Below are positions 45,862 to 56,993 of a DNA stretch of 64,000 nt, piece after piece (the stretch's first letter is position 1; the number at the start of each line of letters is the position of its first letter). This stretch comes from Botryosphaeria dothidea (taxonomy: Eukaryota; Ascomycota; Dothideomycetes; Botryosphaeriales; Botryosphaeriaceae). Where the stretch lies: assembly GCA_011503125.2 (NCBI GenBank), contig WWBZ02000022.1, positions 4,464,001 to 4,528,000 on the forward strand. Direction: 5' to 3'. A program made the translations under genes and the position numbers. Below the pieces are notes generated by a model. The model saw nothing but the letters and a program-made list of their open reading frames with translations. It made no database searches and was not told the DNA's origin.

Positions 45862-47446
45862 ATGTATCTCGCCGACATTGTCTCTCGTCTGCTCTCGCCG
45901 TCGTCCTTTGCCATCTGGACGACGGTTGTCCTGCTACTTTTATATTTCCGCCATCTGAACCGCGTTCTCGGCAGCACGCCTGATGAAGCGGCGCGCGCAG
46001 CACACAAGCCCTGGACCGAGAAAGAGCTTAGAGAAACCTACCAGAAAGTCAAACAATCACCCGTCGACGTTCGCAAACACCTCCCTCCCAAGCAATCGCG
46101 CCGCTACATCATCACCGGCGGATCAGGCAAGCACCAGCCTCCAACCTCAGCAGCCAACCCGCAAACTAACGCCAAACGCAGGCCTGGTCGGCGGCGCAAT
46201 CGCACAACACCTTGTCGCGCGCGGTGAAGACGTCGACGCCATCCGAATCGTTGACGTCAGACGGCCTACCCCGGATGTCGCGGGAGGCGTCCGCCGATCC
46301 GCAGAGCTTAGCAGACTCAATTTCGAGACGGCCGACATCACCAACCCTGACTCGATCAACCGCGCCTTCTCTGTGCCGTGGCCATCGTCCGTCGCCGAGA
46401 GACCGCTGACCGTCTTCCACACCGCCGCCACCATCAGATTCGCCGAACGTGCCAAGGACCAGCTCCCGCTCTCAGAGGAAGTGAACGTGATCGGCACCAA
46501 AAATGTCCTCGCAGCAGCCAAAGCCGCCGGCACCTCCATCTTCGTCTCCACCTCTTCCGGCTCCATCGCCATCCGCCGCGTGAACTTCTGGGTCTGGCCG
46601 TGGCAGCGCTTCCCCACGCGCTTCTTCCAGACCATCCGCGACGCCGACTACGACATGACGCGCCCGCACGACACCTACTTCGGCAACTACCCGGTCTCCA
46701 AGGCCACGGCCGAGCGCCTGGTGCGCGCCGCCGACGACCCGGCCAGCAACTTCCGCACCGGCGCCATCCGCCCGGCCTCGGGCGTGTACGGCAGCAGCCA
46801 GGACAACACCGTGGGCAGCTACATGCGGCGCGGCGGCGTGGCCGACTGGATCGCCCACATCGTCAACCCCTTCGTCTACGCCGAGAACGTGTCGCTCGCC
46901 CACCTGCTGCTGGAGCGCTACCTGATCGAGCCCGCGCGCTCTGCTGCCGGCGGCGAGCCCGTCGACATCGGCGGCTCCGCCTACACCGTCACCGACCCCA
47001 ACCCGCCCATCCGCTACGGCGACGTCGCGCGCCTGCTGTACACGCTGCTGGACTCGCCCGTCAAGTTCGTGGCCGTGCCGCCGGCACTCATGTTCGTTGT
47101 CTCGCACCTGGTCGAGGCGTACGCCCTGTGCCAGTTCCGCTACTTCGGCTGCGTCTTGCCGCCGCTGAAGGGCGACTTGGCGGTGCTGCAGCCGGCGCTG
47201 TTTGCGATCTGCTGCGTGCATCTGTTCTATGATGATGGGGAGGCGCGGAAGACGCCGGAGGAGGGGGGCTTGGGGTATCGGGGCCCGTGGACGTCAATGG
47301 AGGCTATGTGTCAGCAGGCTGCGGTATGGAATGAGGAATGGAAGGTGAGGGCAGGGGAGGAAGAGAAGAGAGAGGGTGTCGCTGGTGAGGTTCAAGAGGC
47401 CATTGAGTTGGTGGAGAAGCTGCCGATGGTGCCAGTGCAGTCGTGA
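45862..47446 (+). CDS. Membrane-anchored SDR, 3-beta-HSD/isomerase-like (GC-AG intron)
   Basis: NAD(P)-dependent reductase/dehydrogenase of the extended SDR family, related to 3-beta-hydroxysteroid dehydrogenase and sterol-4-alpha-carboxylate decarboxylase (ERG26-like). The substrate cannot be read from sequence. Exons 45862-46126 and 46182-47446 give 509 aa. The 55 bp intron has a GC donor (TCAG|GCAAGC) and CTAAC branch; splicing joins YIITGGSG to LVGGAI, restoring the Rossmann GxxGxxG motif (residues about 86-92). An N-terminal transmembrane helix is at about 16-30 ([14 protein letters not shown]). The catalytic YxxxK is YPVSK, followed by [15 protein letters not shown] and [13 protein letters not shown] are typical of the 3-beta-HSD subfamily. 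A second hydrophobic stretch ([18 protein letters not shown]) suggests ER membrane association. The high GC of the middle part leaves long antisense open frames with no coding character. Confidence 0.85.
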
Positions 47447-48425
47447 TAGGGTTGGAATTATGATGAGGCGTTTACGACACCGCAATCAACAAATGCCATA
47501 CCGGTGGGGTGCAATCGATGTTTTGCTTGTGAGCACGCTTTTCCGTGTGATCGCAGAGATAAACCGGCAGACTTTTTGGCTTAGTCGAGAGACGTCATGA
47601 TCGTGGAAAGTGTTAGAGACAGAAAAGGAGAAAAGAGAAAAAAAGAGAAAAAAAGTAGGCGGCCGCTTCTCCGGTCCGAGGCAGCTGCTCATTTGTTCTG
47701 AGGTTTTGTCCCCATTCTGTTGCCAACAGCCAGTCCCAGACCTGGCGATTTGTTCTGGGGTTGATCTCCCCACTCTGTATCTCAAATACTGTACCTTGCT
47801 CTTCGACTTTGGGTGGGTTGGTGGTGATTCGCGTCGAAGGTGGGCGGGTGCCTATTTTCACGGTGAGCAGTCCACCATACGTTGACCTACCGTTCTCACC
47901 TACCTTCACTGTTTCTTAGGCACCCACTAACGGGGACAGATACTAAATCTTACGAGATTCAACCATGTTTCGAACCGGCGAACTCATGGCCAAACCCCGG
48001 CTCCAACCCAAACCGGTCCATGTCGCGACTTAAAACGGCGTCACGATCATGGGTCCGCATTCTTGAAGGGTACCGGGCCCGATGCTTTGGCTAGTTGCGA
48101 GAGTAACCTTCAAACAACGACTGGTATTGGATGCTTGGGTTCTCGCTGGCTTACATTGTTTTTATGCCTAGCCACCAGCACCATCCCCACCGACGTCACT
48201 TACCATTACCTTCACGATGCAGTGCACTCTTCTCATAATTCACGCAGAAGTGCCGCCGCGCATCCGCGCTGGGCGGCGGCCACCCTCCTGCTTTGTCCGC
48301 CAGCGCGTCACGTACGTACAGTCATAGATCTTTCCGCTGCTCACGCTCATCGCCCACCAGCCTCCAATCCAAATTCCAACGCCGCAACTTCGAGCACGGC
48401 ATCGTCGCCAATTTGAGCGCACTCC
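47447..48425. other. Intergenic region
   Basis: No gene recognised. A purine run (GGAGAAAAGAGAAAAAAAGAG-like, 47626-47655) follows the SDR gene. No tRNA could be folded around GTTTCGAACC at 47970-47979. Confidence 0.45.
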
Positions 48426-50149
48426 ATGCTACCAGCCGACAAGACCACCGCCATGGACCCCCCGGCAGCCACGAGCGACTCCGACAAACCGTCACTCGCG
48501 CATGTCGGACATCCAGAGGTCGGGACACAGGATGTCAAGCCGGCCCCCGGCTCCGCAGCCAGTGAGCTCGATGAGTCGCGAGTCGAGGACCAGACTTGCA
48601 ATGATGCTCCAACTTTGGGTCACAAAACAGCTGTAGTAGTAGCGACAGAGCCCACACCTTCTACCATCTCAAAGTACTCGGAAAGCTCTTTCGCAATGTC
48701 AGGCGCAGTCACCTCGAAACCTTCAGGAACCTCGTTCGCCATGAAAGTCAACGAGGGTATTACGAGCGCTGTCATCAGGCTACCCACGAGTTGCGATACG
48801 CGCAGCGAAGCTCCCTCTTCGCAAACTATCGTTGCGGACTATTCCCCACCGAAGCCCAGCAGCAAGACTGACGGAGACGAGGCCGCCCTATCTTCAACAA
48901 CCGGCGAGGCATCTTCCAAAGCGTCAAATGAAACCGTGGATACAAAACCCCCTCGTAAGCAAACCTAAAATGATTCTAAGCTTCAGGATAAGGTCTAATA
49001 TTATCACCAGCCGCAAGCATTGATGCGAAGCCGACTACACTTGCAATTCCACCTGTCACGCCGTCTTCTATCACCAAGGGCAAAGCTCGCATGCCGCTGA
49101 AGAGCAAACCGCCACCTTCCGGTTCGTCTAGGAGTCAGTGTAAGAAGAAGACATCTCAAGGACCCCTCTCCACACCCACAGATCCGAATTCGGCTTCTCC
49201 CACAACTCCACGCCCAGCTCAAGCTACGGAGCTACCTGGAGCACCCGACAGTGCTGCTGCAGCCACGCAGGCGGGCCCGTCAAACACAGATGCTACCCCG
49301 AAGTTCGTTGACCCCAACCTCGCCATTCTCGCGGCCCGTGCATGCAAGGGAGACCATAACTTTCCCGGAACGGTGGTCATCGTGCCGGCTGACGAGTCCA
49401 TCCAAAACGGCAAACATGCCTGCCGCATCCACGCTCCCGACAGCACCATGAGCTTCTTCTTGGACGGATCGACAACCTTCCCGGCGTGCCTGAGCTCCGC
49501 AGCCGCGGCTCCAGCTAAGAGAAAACCCGTCACTCCCGGATCGGGCGCCGCGGTGGTGTACCGCGCGGACACCACCAAGGACGTCTGGACGGAAGTCACG
49601 GAGATGCTGGACGACATCATGGACAGCCGCCTCGCCGAGGCGCGCGCGCTGGCGATGGGGTTCCGCATTGCATTAAGGCAGGCCCCCAAGCACCCTGATG
49701 TCAAGACTCTTGAGTTTTTCTTGGACTGTGTGGTCGTCATCGAAGCGCTGATGAACTTCGTGGAGGCGCCGGAGAAGGAAGACGACTACTTGTACCGGCA
49801 ATTGAAGCATGTTTACGATGTAGTGGGCATCTTGAAGGCCTTGGGAAAGGAGGTCGTCGTTAGATGGGTCAAGGCGCATGGGAAGAAGTGGAATATGGTC
49901 GTGGGGAATCGGAATGCCGACAAGGCTGCGAGGCGTGCGAGACCGTCACTGCAGCTTAATTCTCCTGCGATGCACACACCTGGTGCTGAAGAGCCTGTTC
50001 CTCAGCAGAGCAATGGCCAAGACGCGGAGACATCTTCTGCCAGAGATGCTCACGATAACAGCGCGTCGCCTATCAAGCGGAAGCGTGAGGAAGACGAAGG
50101 CGGCGCTGGCAACGGTGGCGACGCCAAGAAGATCAAGAAAGAGCCGTAG
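48426..50149 (+). CDS. RNase H-fold protein with disordered N- and C-termini (2 exons)
   Basis: Exons 48426-48954 and 49011-50149 (56 bp intron, GTAAGC...CACCAG, phase 1) give 555 aa. The first 270 residues are Ser/Pro/Thr-rich. Residues about 305-485 carry an RNase H1-like fold with all four acidic positions visible: FFLDGSTT, AEARALAMGF, FFLDCVVVIEAL and GNRNADKAARRA, with VVRWVKAHGKKW before the last. The canonical order D-E-D-D is kept, so nuclease activity on RNA:DNA hybrids is plausible. There is no hybrid-binding domain, and the beta1-beta2 insert (ACLSSAAAAPAKRKPVTPGS) is long. The C-terminus ends with a nuclear-localisation-like KRKREED...KKIKKEP. Such stand-alone RNase H domains in fungi are often domesticated from retroelements, but this copy shows no RIP. 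The start could also be the ATG at 48453. Confidence 0.75.
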
Positions 50150-51471
50150 GTGCCTCACGACAGCGCCACAGTATCTTCGGCTCGGCATTGTGGGCTTTTT
50201 GTATCCATATTCCTGGTTCTCAACTCTCGTCATGCGGCACTTCTATCACATTCGTTCGAATTATCGGACGGGCATATCTTGCACCACACCGCACCTTTTC
50301 CTCCCACGACTTGGCACCATGCGCCAGCATCGGCAGGTGTTGGCGCTCCGCCACTGCTCAGATGAGGATGCGTCGCAACAGCCGTCCACTTCTATCATTT
50401 TCCTTTTTCTCCTTTTCGAACGATTCCTCCTGTCGGATATTTTCATGCAAACGAAACTCCCCCCTTCTTGTTTTTCGACTTCTTTCTCTTAATTTCCTTC
50501 ACGATCTTTTATTTGGATCCTTGACTCGAGCCTGCACGAAGGGAATTCCGAGAAATCCTTTCATCGCTACGATGTAAGTCCAAAGCTTGCATCGGGACAC
50601 TTTAATTGCTCATTTGGTACCAGGTCTCTTGGAATGTGCAAAATCGCACACAGACATTGATCCCGGTGTTGCTCAGCAGCACATCCGAAGGCAAGTCCTA
50701 ACATGCACAAGGATATTTTGATTGCTAATTCGATATCAGACTTATGGGGATATGTATAATCATGGCAATAACAAGATCGCAGCGCTACCTCAATGCTACT
50801 GACTATCCAGCGGGTTTTCATACCTAGCATACCATCCGAGAGCTTGTAGTGAGAGGTGGTGATTGGGTAGCAGTTCTGAAAATACAATTGCTTTGAAATG
50901 CTCCTGGCTGCCCCGTGCGTATTCGAAACCGGCGGCTTGCCCACAGCGGCCGAGATTGCCTTCTTTATCTCGTTCTACGCTTTACGTCCTTTATTTGTTT
51001 GCTAGGTCTAGTATCTACCTCTATAGTATTCGCTTCTCTATAGGACCTCTAACCTCGTACGACTTCTGCGAAAGTGGAGCAAAAGGGCGGGCGTTGGCCT
51101 TCTACCTCGGATGGACAGAACCCCCTCACATACTCCCCTTCTGGTAACAGGGAAAAAGGTACGGCGTAGACACAACCCGGCAGCTTCTAACAGTCATCTT
51201 GTATCTACATAACGTCTACAGAGGGGTGCAGCCGACGGTCAGCGGTGACGGCCTCTAACAAAAGGATATCCTCACGGGGGAGTAGAAGCATTCGTCCGGG
51301 CAGGTTTGTTCCTAGAATTGCAATCCGCCCGCGTCCGTACGAATGCTTGTACTCCCCATGGCAGTGTTGATCAGATCTTTCTCCGATCAGTTGGTGGAAA
51401 TCTCGCATTTGGCGCCAACCGTCGGCTGCAACACTCCTCACAAACCCCCACAGAACAGCGCGCAACAGAAT
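50150..51471. other. Convergent intergenic region
   Basis: Between the 3' ends of the RNase H-like and MOSC genes. The TTC/CTT-rich stretch 50380-50490 is probably 3' UTR. No gene recognised. Confidence 0.45.
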
Positions 51472-52866
51472 TCAGTATTCCTCCCCCGTCGACCCAAACA
51501 GATGCACCCCGCGCTCCAGCACCTCAACCTCATCCCCCACCTCGACGCACAGCCCGTCCGGCTCCGCCCCCCGCAAGCTCCCGTCCTCGGGCACGCAGTG
51601 CATGCCCAGATACCCCAGCGCCGCGCCGTTCCCGCTCTCCACCGTGCGGTGCTGCACCAGCGTCGCGCTCGGCTGCGGCCGGCCCTTCGTCCTGCCCGGC
51701 GCCGGCGCCTCCGCGTCGAACGTCCCCGTGGCCAGGTTGACGTTCGGCATCGTGCAGCGCGCCGTGCGGCACACGACGCTCAGCGTCGCCGACACGCGCT
51801 TCTTCCCCTCTTTCGGCGCGGCGATCGCGCACCGCTTCCACGCCTCCTCGGCGTAGGCGGGCGCGCCGGTGATCCAGACGTTCGCGCGGAAGCGCAGCGC
51901 GTCGAGCGGCTGGTTTTCGCCGGGCAGGAGCGCCGACACGGCGTGCACGGAGGACAGGCTGTTGATGTTGACGGGCTGCTGGTCCGTGTAGCCGTGGACG
52001 GCGGGCGAGCCGATGTGCGCGAGGGGTGCGAGGTTCTTGTTGGTGCGGGTGAGGTCGGCGGGCGTGCAGCGGAGCAGCTTGAGGGGCTGCTGCGGGGGCA
52101 GGCGGAGGAAGCGCTTCAGCTTGGGCAGCGCGGCGGCGACGGAGGGGAGGGGGCTGAGGTCCAGGCCGCTTGCGTCGCGGGCGTGGATGGCGAAGGTTTC
52201 TGGGTGGATCTGGAGGGCGTGGATCTGGGCGGGCGTGGGTTGGAGCGGTATGATGAAGGAGAGCTGTGGCGGCGCGGAGGGGCTCCACGTGTGGAGGAGG
52301 GTGTCGAGCCGGTCGAGGCAGGTGGGAGGGTCGGGGTCTTGGATCGTTAGGACGACGCAGCCGCCGGCCTGGACGAGCGGGTCGTGCGGGTTGCTGTCCG
52401 CGTGCGGGAGCCACAGTTCCGTCTGGATCTGTGACATCTGCGGCTTGGTGCGCTGGCTGATGAAGCGCCATTCCAAGCCCGCCTCGTCGCCTTTCTTGGG
52501 GCCTTCCGTTGCAATTGCGAAGCATCTGTCGTACATGAAGCCGGTCTTGGTGAGTAAGGCGCGGTTTACCTCGATGGCCCCGCATGACTTGATGGGATGG
52601 ATGTAGAGTGCCTTGATGCGGATTGGCGTGTCGATTTCGACGCCTTCTGGTGCGTCGTATTGGGGATCGTACTGGTCCGCCATGTTGCTGGTGGATACAC
52701 CGATCTTTCGTAGATGCTTGAGCTCCCTACGCGTTTTGAAATTATTTCCAGTCCGGATGACAACCGCCAGGACAAGACTTAGTGGGAGCATAAAGGCCAT
52801 GGCCCCATAGATGCTCATGAGCGCCTTCAGCATGCCTGAAAGACATTGTAAGAGTTGAAGGAGCAT
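51472..52866 (-). CDS. Membrane-anchored MOSC domain protein, mARC-like
   Basis: Molybdenum-cofactor sulfurase C-terminal (MOSC) family protein resembling mitochondrial amidoxime-reducing component, which reduces N-hydroxylated compounds. Intronless frame of 464 aa as drawn. An N-terminal helix lies at about 15-36 (IYGAMAFMLPLSLVLAVV). The MOSC N-terminal beta-barrel starts at about 80 (IRIKALYIHPIKSCGAIEV, YDRCFAIA). MOSC proper follows, with FRANVWITGAPAYAEEAWK and RCTMPNVNLATG, the latter carrying the Cys that binds the Mo cofactor in mARC (RCxxTxxDPxTG pattern). The ending (CVEVGDEVEVL) is typical. The start is uncertain: MLKALMSIYG (52833) is as likely, because TTTCAG just upstream could be a 3' splice site. 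Confidence 0.85.
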   Translation of the reverse strand: MLLQLLQCLSGMLKALMSIYGAMAFMLPLSLVLAVVIRTGNNFKTRRELKHLRKIGVSTSNMADQYDPQYDAPEGVEIDTPIRIKALYIHPIKSCGAIEVNRALLTKTGFMYDRCFAIATEGPKKGDEAGLEWRFISQRTKPQMSQIQTELWLPHADSNPHDPLVQAGGCVVLTIQDPDPPTCLDRLDTLLHTWSPSAPPQLSFIIPLQPTPAQIHALQIHPETFAIHARDASGLDLSPLPSVAAALPKLKRFLRLPPQQPLKLLRCTPADLTRTNKNLAPLAHIGSPAVHGYTDQQPVNINSLSSVHAVSALLPGENQPLDALRFRANVWITGAPAYAEEAWKRCAIAAPKEGKKRVSATLSVVCRTARCTMPNVNLATGTFDAEAPAPGRTKGRPQPSATLVQHRTVESGNGAALGYLGMHCVPEDGSLRGAEPDGLCVEVGDEVEVLERGVHLFGSTGEEY

Positions 52867-53849
52867 TTCGCTGCGAAAGCTGTCGAATTGATCAACGTGG
52901 CAAGGAGTGTGACCGTCGTTGGAGAGTTTATGCTAGAGCGGCGGCAGTTGGAGGAAGTGCGAATTAGCGCTTTCTCGGCTCAACCCGCCGAGATCCTCGA
53001 CATGCATAGGGCGCCAATTCTTTCCCGATTTGCGTATCCCGTGACGCCCCACCGTCCTGACCATCTAGGAAGTTCTAAGTAGGAGCATCGCTTGAGTAGA
53101 TGACAAGGCATTAGAACTTTCAACTTAACTTCTAAGTATGTGGCGATTCCCGAAAATTACGCCCTTTCTTAAATCTCTCTACTAAATGCTATGAAATGTA
53201 CCCCGGAATTTTTCGGATAAGCTCCCACTATCAAGAAAAAGAAAGACCAGATTCAGTAAAGGTGAGACTTAATCAGATAGGAAGGATGGGGTTTGAGATA
53301 GAAAATAGAGTTTTTGCTCTGTGTATTTCCCTGTCTAAAGCGTTGCGGAACAGTCTAAAAACAAATGGAATCAATAGTGTGATCAGAGAGTACATTCCAA
53401 ATGTTATGATTGTTATAGGTGCGCGTTTTAAGAAGGTGCGTGTGTCTTGAGTTGAAGGTGAGGAAGCTTTGACTTTGGATGAATTGGTGTAGACACGGTT
53501 TCCCCCCTATTTGAGATCCACATGGTGCTCTTGGTTCTCTCATATGCACTTAAAACGGATACTTGCACAAGGATGAAGCGCGGCCAGACGGTCTTGTGTA
53601 CACACGCTTGGCTGGACTTCACGAAATTCAATGCAAAGTGATGATAATCTCAAGTACCTTTGATTGTAAGTGAGGCTGCTCAATGTTCCCATACCCAGAC
53701 CAAAAGCATCGCCATCTCAAAACTCAATGTACATAAGCTCGCCGCAAAGAGAGCGACGCTTCCGGCCCGGCCGCTCAAGCCACGACCAGGCCAGGAAAGT
53801 GAAAAGAAGTCTCATGAAAAGCATGTCTCGTGAATCACCCCTCTCTCGT
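52867..53849. other. Intergenic region
   Basis: Between the MOSC promoter and the 3' end of the lysozyme-like gene. Short frames only (53196-53450 plus). Confidence 0.45.
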
Positions 53850-54805
53850 TCAGCACTGTGCCCTGGCAACACCATCCCAGCCCACAAGCCTATTCGCCAC
53901 ATCAACCACATAGCTCGCCAATCCACTCCCGGCCGTGACGCGCAAGTCGCCCTCGCTCGGCACGCTGCCCGTGTTGTACGCCCGCATCGCCTTCCACGGC
54001 TGGCCGTACACGCCCATCCAGTACGCGACGCCAGGCCCGCCGTTGGGCCAGTACCCCTCGTGCCCTTGCACACCGTCGCGGATCATCTGCTCGATGCTGG
54101 CGGCCGGGTCGGACGGGTCGTAGGGCTTGGAGCCGGGCGGGCCCTGGAGGATGCCGCAGTTGGAGTTGCTGTAGCCGGTGCAGGGGGAGGCGAGGATGCC
54201 GGTGGACTCTTGCATGATCAGGGCGAGGATGAGGCGCGCGTCGAAGTGTGTGTCGGCGGCGACTTTGAGGATGCTGTCGTGGACGATGGTGGTGATGGGC
54301 GTGCCGTCGGGGGCGGCGGTGGCGCCGGGGTTGTTGTCGGTGATGGCTTGGGAGGCGGAGGTCCAGAGAGTGTTGAACGGGAGCCACTCGTCGATGGTGG
54401 GGTAGGCGTCGGCCTGGAAGCATTGGTAGTCGGACGTGATGGCGCCGTTGGTGTTGCCGTTGCCGCTGGCCGGGTTGTAGCTGTTGTCATGGTCGTGTTG
54501 GGTGCCGTCGGTAGTCGTGATGCTGACGGCGAAGGTGGCTGGCTGGCTGGGGTTGTTGTCGTTGTCACCACCGCTGGTGTCCTGGTACCATTTCAGAGCC
54601 TCGGGATTGGTGATGACGGAGTCGGGGTAGTAGCCGCGGCGAGCGAGAGTGTTGGCGGTGCGCTGCTCGGCCGGAAGAGGAGCGGGAAGAGCGAGCACGC
54701 CCGGGAGCGCGAAGAACGTGAAGAGAGCGAAGATGGGGATCTAGGATGGGAGTTAGTGATGGTCTGTTAAGGATGGGCTGGCTTTGAGAGAATCAAACCT
54801 ACCAT
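53850..54805 (-). CDS. Secreted lysozyme/transglycosylase-fold protein (start codon alone in exon 1)
   Basis: Predicted secreted muramidase-like hydrolase that could cleave bacterial peptidoglycan. The intron (54802-54741, GTAGGT...CACTAAC...CCTAG) lies directly after the ATG, so exon 1 codes only Met. Exon 2 (54740-53850) gives IPIFALFTFFALPGVLALPA, a clean signal peptide, and a total of 297 aa. Without this splicing no signal peptide is encoded. The soluble-lytic-transglycosylase/goose-lysozyme-like core is DARLILALIMQESTG (catalytic Glu), then CGILQGP, EQMIRDGVQGHEGYWPNGGP and KAMRAYNTG. Cys pairs in CTGYSNSNC and a C-terminal Cys suggest an extracellular fold. I infer an antibacterial or nutritional role; it is not shown. 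An alternative is that translation starts at an internal ATG (54698), giving no secretion. Confidence 0.8.
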
Positions 54806-56993
54806 TGTGAATATGCTTCGGACGGAGCGCGCAGGATAATTGGTAGTGAAAGTGGGAAGCGCAAAAGAGCGGATGCCAATCCTGCTGAGATTCAGGCAAT
54901 GATTGTGTAGAAGAGCTGGAGATCGAGTCCGGTGTAACGTGTTGAAGAGAGTGCAACGACACAAAGGCGCCGTGTGTTGAAGAAAGAAGGTAGGAGGAAG
55001 AAGTGCCGAAGGGCGTCGAAGATTACGCTGGAAGGCGGATGCTGCGCAGCAGTGTAGTGGCGTCGTCAAGAGTCAAAAAGAGCGGACGGGCGAGTAGCCA
55101 GGTGAAGTGCGCAGGATGAAGTGGAAGAGGAAGCAGAGTAGCAGCGCAGAAGATATACGCCGCCAGCGACGCTAAGCCAAATCAGGATGACGCAACTTGG
55201 GTGCCCTGGGCTTCCCCGCTGTGAATCAACTCTTGGGCTCGTTCTACGGTTAGGACTGGAGTTGGAGAGGAAGATGTATGTGTGTACGCTCGACCAAGTG
55301 CGAGCCTGGAAAGGACAGACCAGAGGCAAAGAAAATCTTCGAAGTGATGATGGTTGAGAGTAAAGCAGAACGGGGGGGCAAGCCATGATCTTATAACTGA
55401 CAGTAAGAAGAGAATATACGCCATCGGAGACTCTACTTACTCCATCAGAACTAGTAACACCAAGATTACGGCCAACATTCTACAGGGCGGCGGACTTCCC
55501 ATTCCAGGGACGGTCGCCCTGCTGTGCCGTTGGATTTTCAGGCAGCTGCGGGCACTTCATTATAGCCAAGTCCGTACTCGACGGTGAATCGCGGGCCAGT
55601 AAAGGCTCAGCTGAGGCGTAATACCCAAGCCGCGTTCTACCAAATCCGAAAACGCCGTGGCAAGGCTGGGTCGAGACCTGATGTCACCCTCCCTCGGCAG
55701 CCAAAACGGTCCAGACGTAGCATTTACCCGTAGTTGGCGCATGCGGCTCAGCAAGCGGGATGTCGTGAGGCACTTGTTTTGGTGTGTTGCGAAACAAAGG
55801 TGGCCTTCTTTGGAATGCGGCGTCGAGTTGGTGTTGGGGGCCAGTGCGGGCCAATTGCCGTCCACAACCCTGAACATTGCCTGAAATAGGCATTGAGGAT
55901 GCGCTACTGTTGGTCACCCTTACATAAACAGCGCGGAATAATTGTGCCCATAATGTTGGCTGTTCCTGCCTGCTTGCGAAGTGAAGAAATGGGAGGAAGT
56001 GAGGTTAGGGCTATGGTTCGATCCGACAATCGATCTAGCCAGTCCAAGTTAGATCAATAGTACGGTAGCAGTGAGAGATGTTTTACGCCATGCCTCGCAA
56101 CACGAACAGTGCTTATAATTCAGAAAGCGTTGAGAGGCTTCGTTCATGTAGCGCGAGGTTCTAAGTCTTGTGCCATGATAGCCACCAAATTTTCACGAAG
56201 CTGACATGTTGGAAGAAGCTCGGGTTCTGCTAGGCAGGACTGCGGAGGACCGAAAGAATAGAGCCCCCTTTATTTCAAGAGATATAACACCGTTGTTACG
56301 GTCCAGGATCTACGAGCGGAAGAAGTGGGCCTGTTGACGATGCCTAACAAGATTACTCTTCGCTGGCACAAGGGAAGCCATTATATGGAGAACGACAAGG
56401 CTTCCATAAGTGGTTTGCACAGCGACTGGCGGAAATTGCGACAAATGAGAACTTGACAAAAAATAATCTCCATTGCTCTTCCTATGTACATGCCCGTCCT
56501 CCGCTTCCATGGTGCCAACCTCGGACCGGTGCGACCGCAGCGATCAAAGGGATGTCCTTCCAGAGATTGGTTCAGAGATGCCTTTTAGCGTCCGTATTGT
56601 AACAAGGTGGGTGTGCCGAACGCCGATATCATGCTGTCCCCAATCCCACAATCGAACCACTTAAGCCCGGTGAAGGGAGAGCTCGAAAGCGAGAAAGGAG
56701 CCAGCTCATCGGGTACACGCTAGGCTTTCATCATCTGGAGAGCAGGTCAGCAAATTGCGCGTCGTGGAGTGGGAAAAGCAGGAGGGCTCACTTGTTGTAA
56801 ACTGGAAGGATACGAAGGAGAGGAAAGAGGAGCGCGAGGGCGCGCTGAATTTTGAAGAGCGCGGCTCGGCTGACTCTCGGTTGGCGCTAGTACCGGTTGG
56901 GGTGATCCGCCAGAAAAGCATCCGACCGACTCACCATGCCCGCGACATTCCATCACCATTTGCGCCATTGCTGCTTTCTGGAACCGCGAGATC
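54806..56993. other. Divergent intergenic region, 2.2 kb
   Basis: Between the lysozyme-like and aspartyl-tRNA synthetase genes. Open frames at 55066-55386 and 55560-55877 (minus) have no recognisable content. Nothing else seen. Confidence 0.45.

Noticed and set aside
46378..47232. Long open frames overlapping the SDR gene (46378-47232 plus, 46472-47221 minus)
   Set aside because: Products are Arg/His/Pro- or Gly/Val/Asp-rich, the usual shadow of a GC3-rich gene; the SDR frame carries all conserved motifs.
47960..48010. GTTTCGAACC resembling a tRNA T-arm
   Set aside because: No anticodon stem or acceptor stem at the required distances.
50905..50945. tRNA-like T-loop TTCGAAT on the minus strand
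   Set aside because: The flanking bases do not form a T-stem and no acceptor or anticodon arm pairs.
51343..52350. 335-codon plus-strand frame antisense to the MOSC gene
   Set aside because: Arg/Val/Gly-rich shadow of a GC-rich coding strand; no domain, while the minus strand has clear MOSC motifs.
53670..54770. 366-codon plus-strand frame antisense to the lysozyme-like gene
   Set aside because: Val/Gly/Ala-rich low-complexity shadow; the opposite strand has signal peptide and catalytic motifs.
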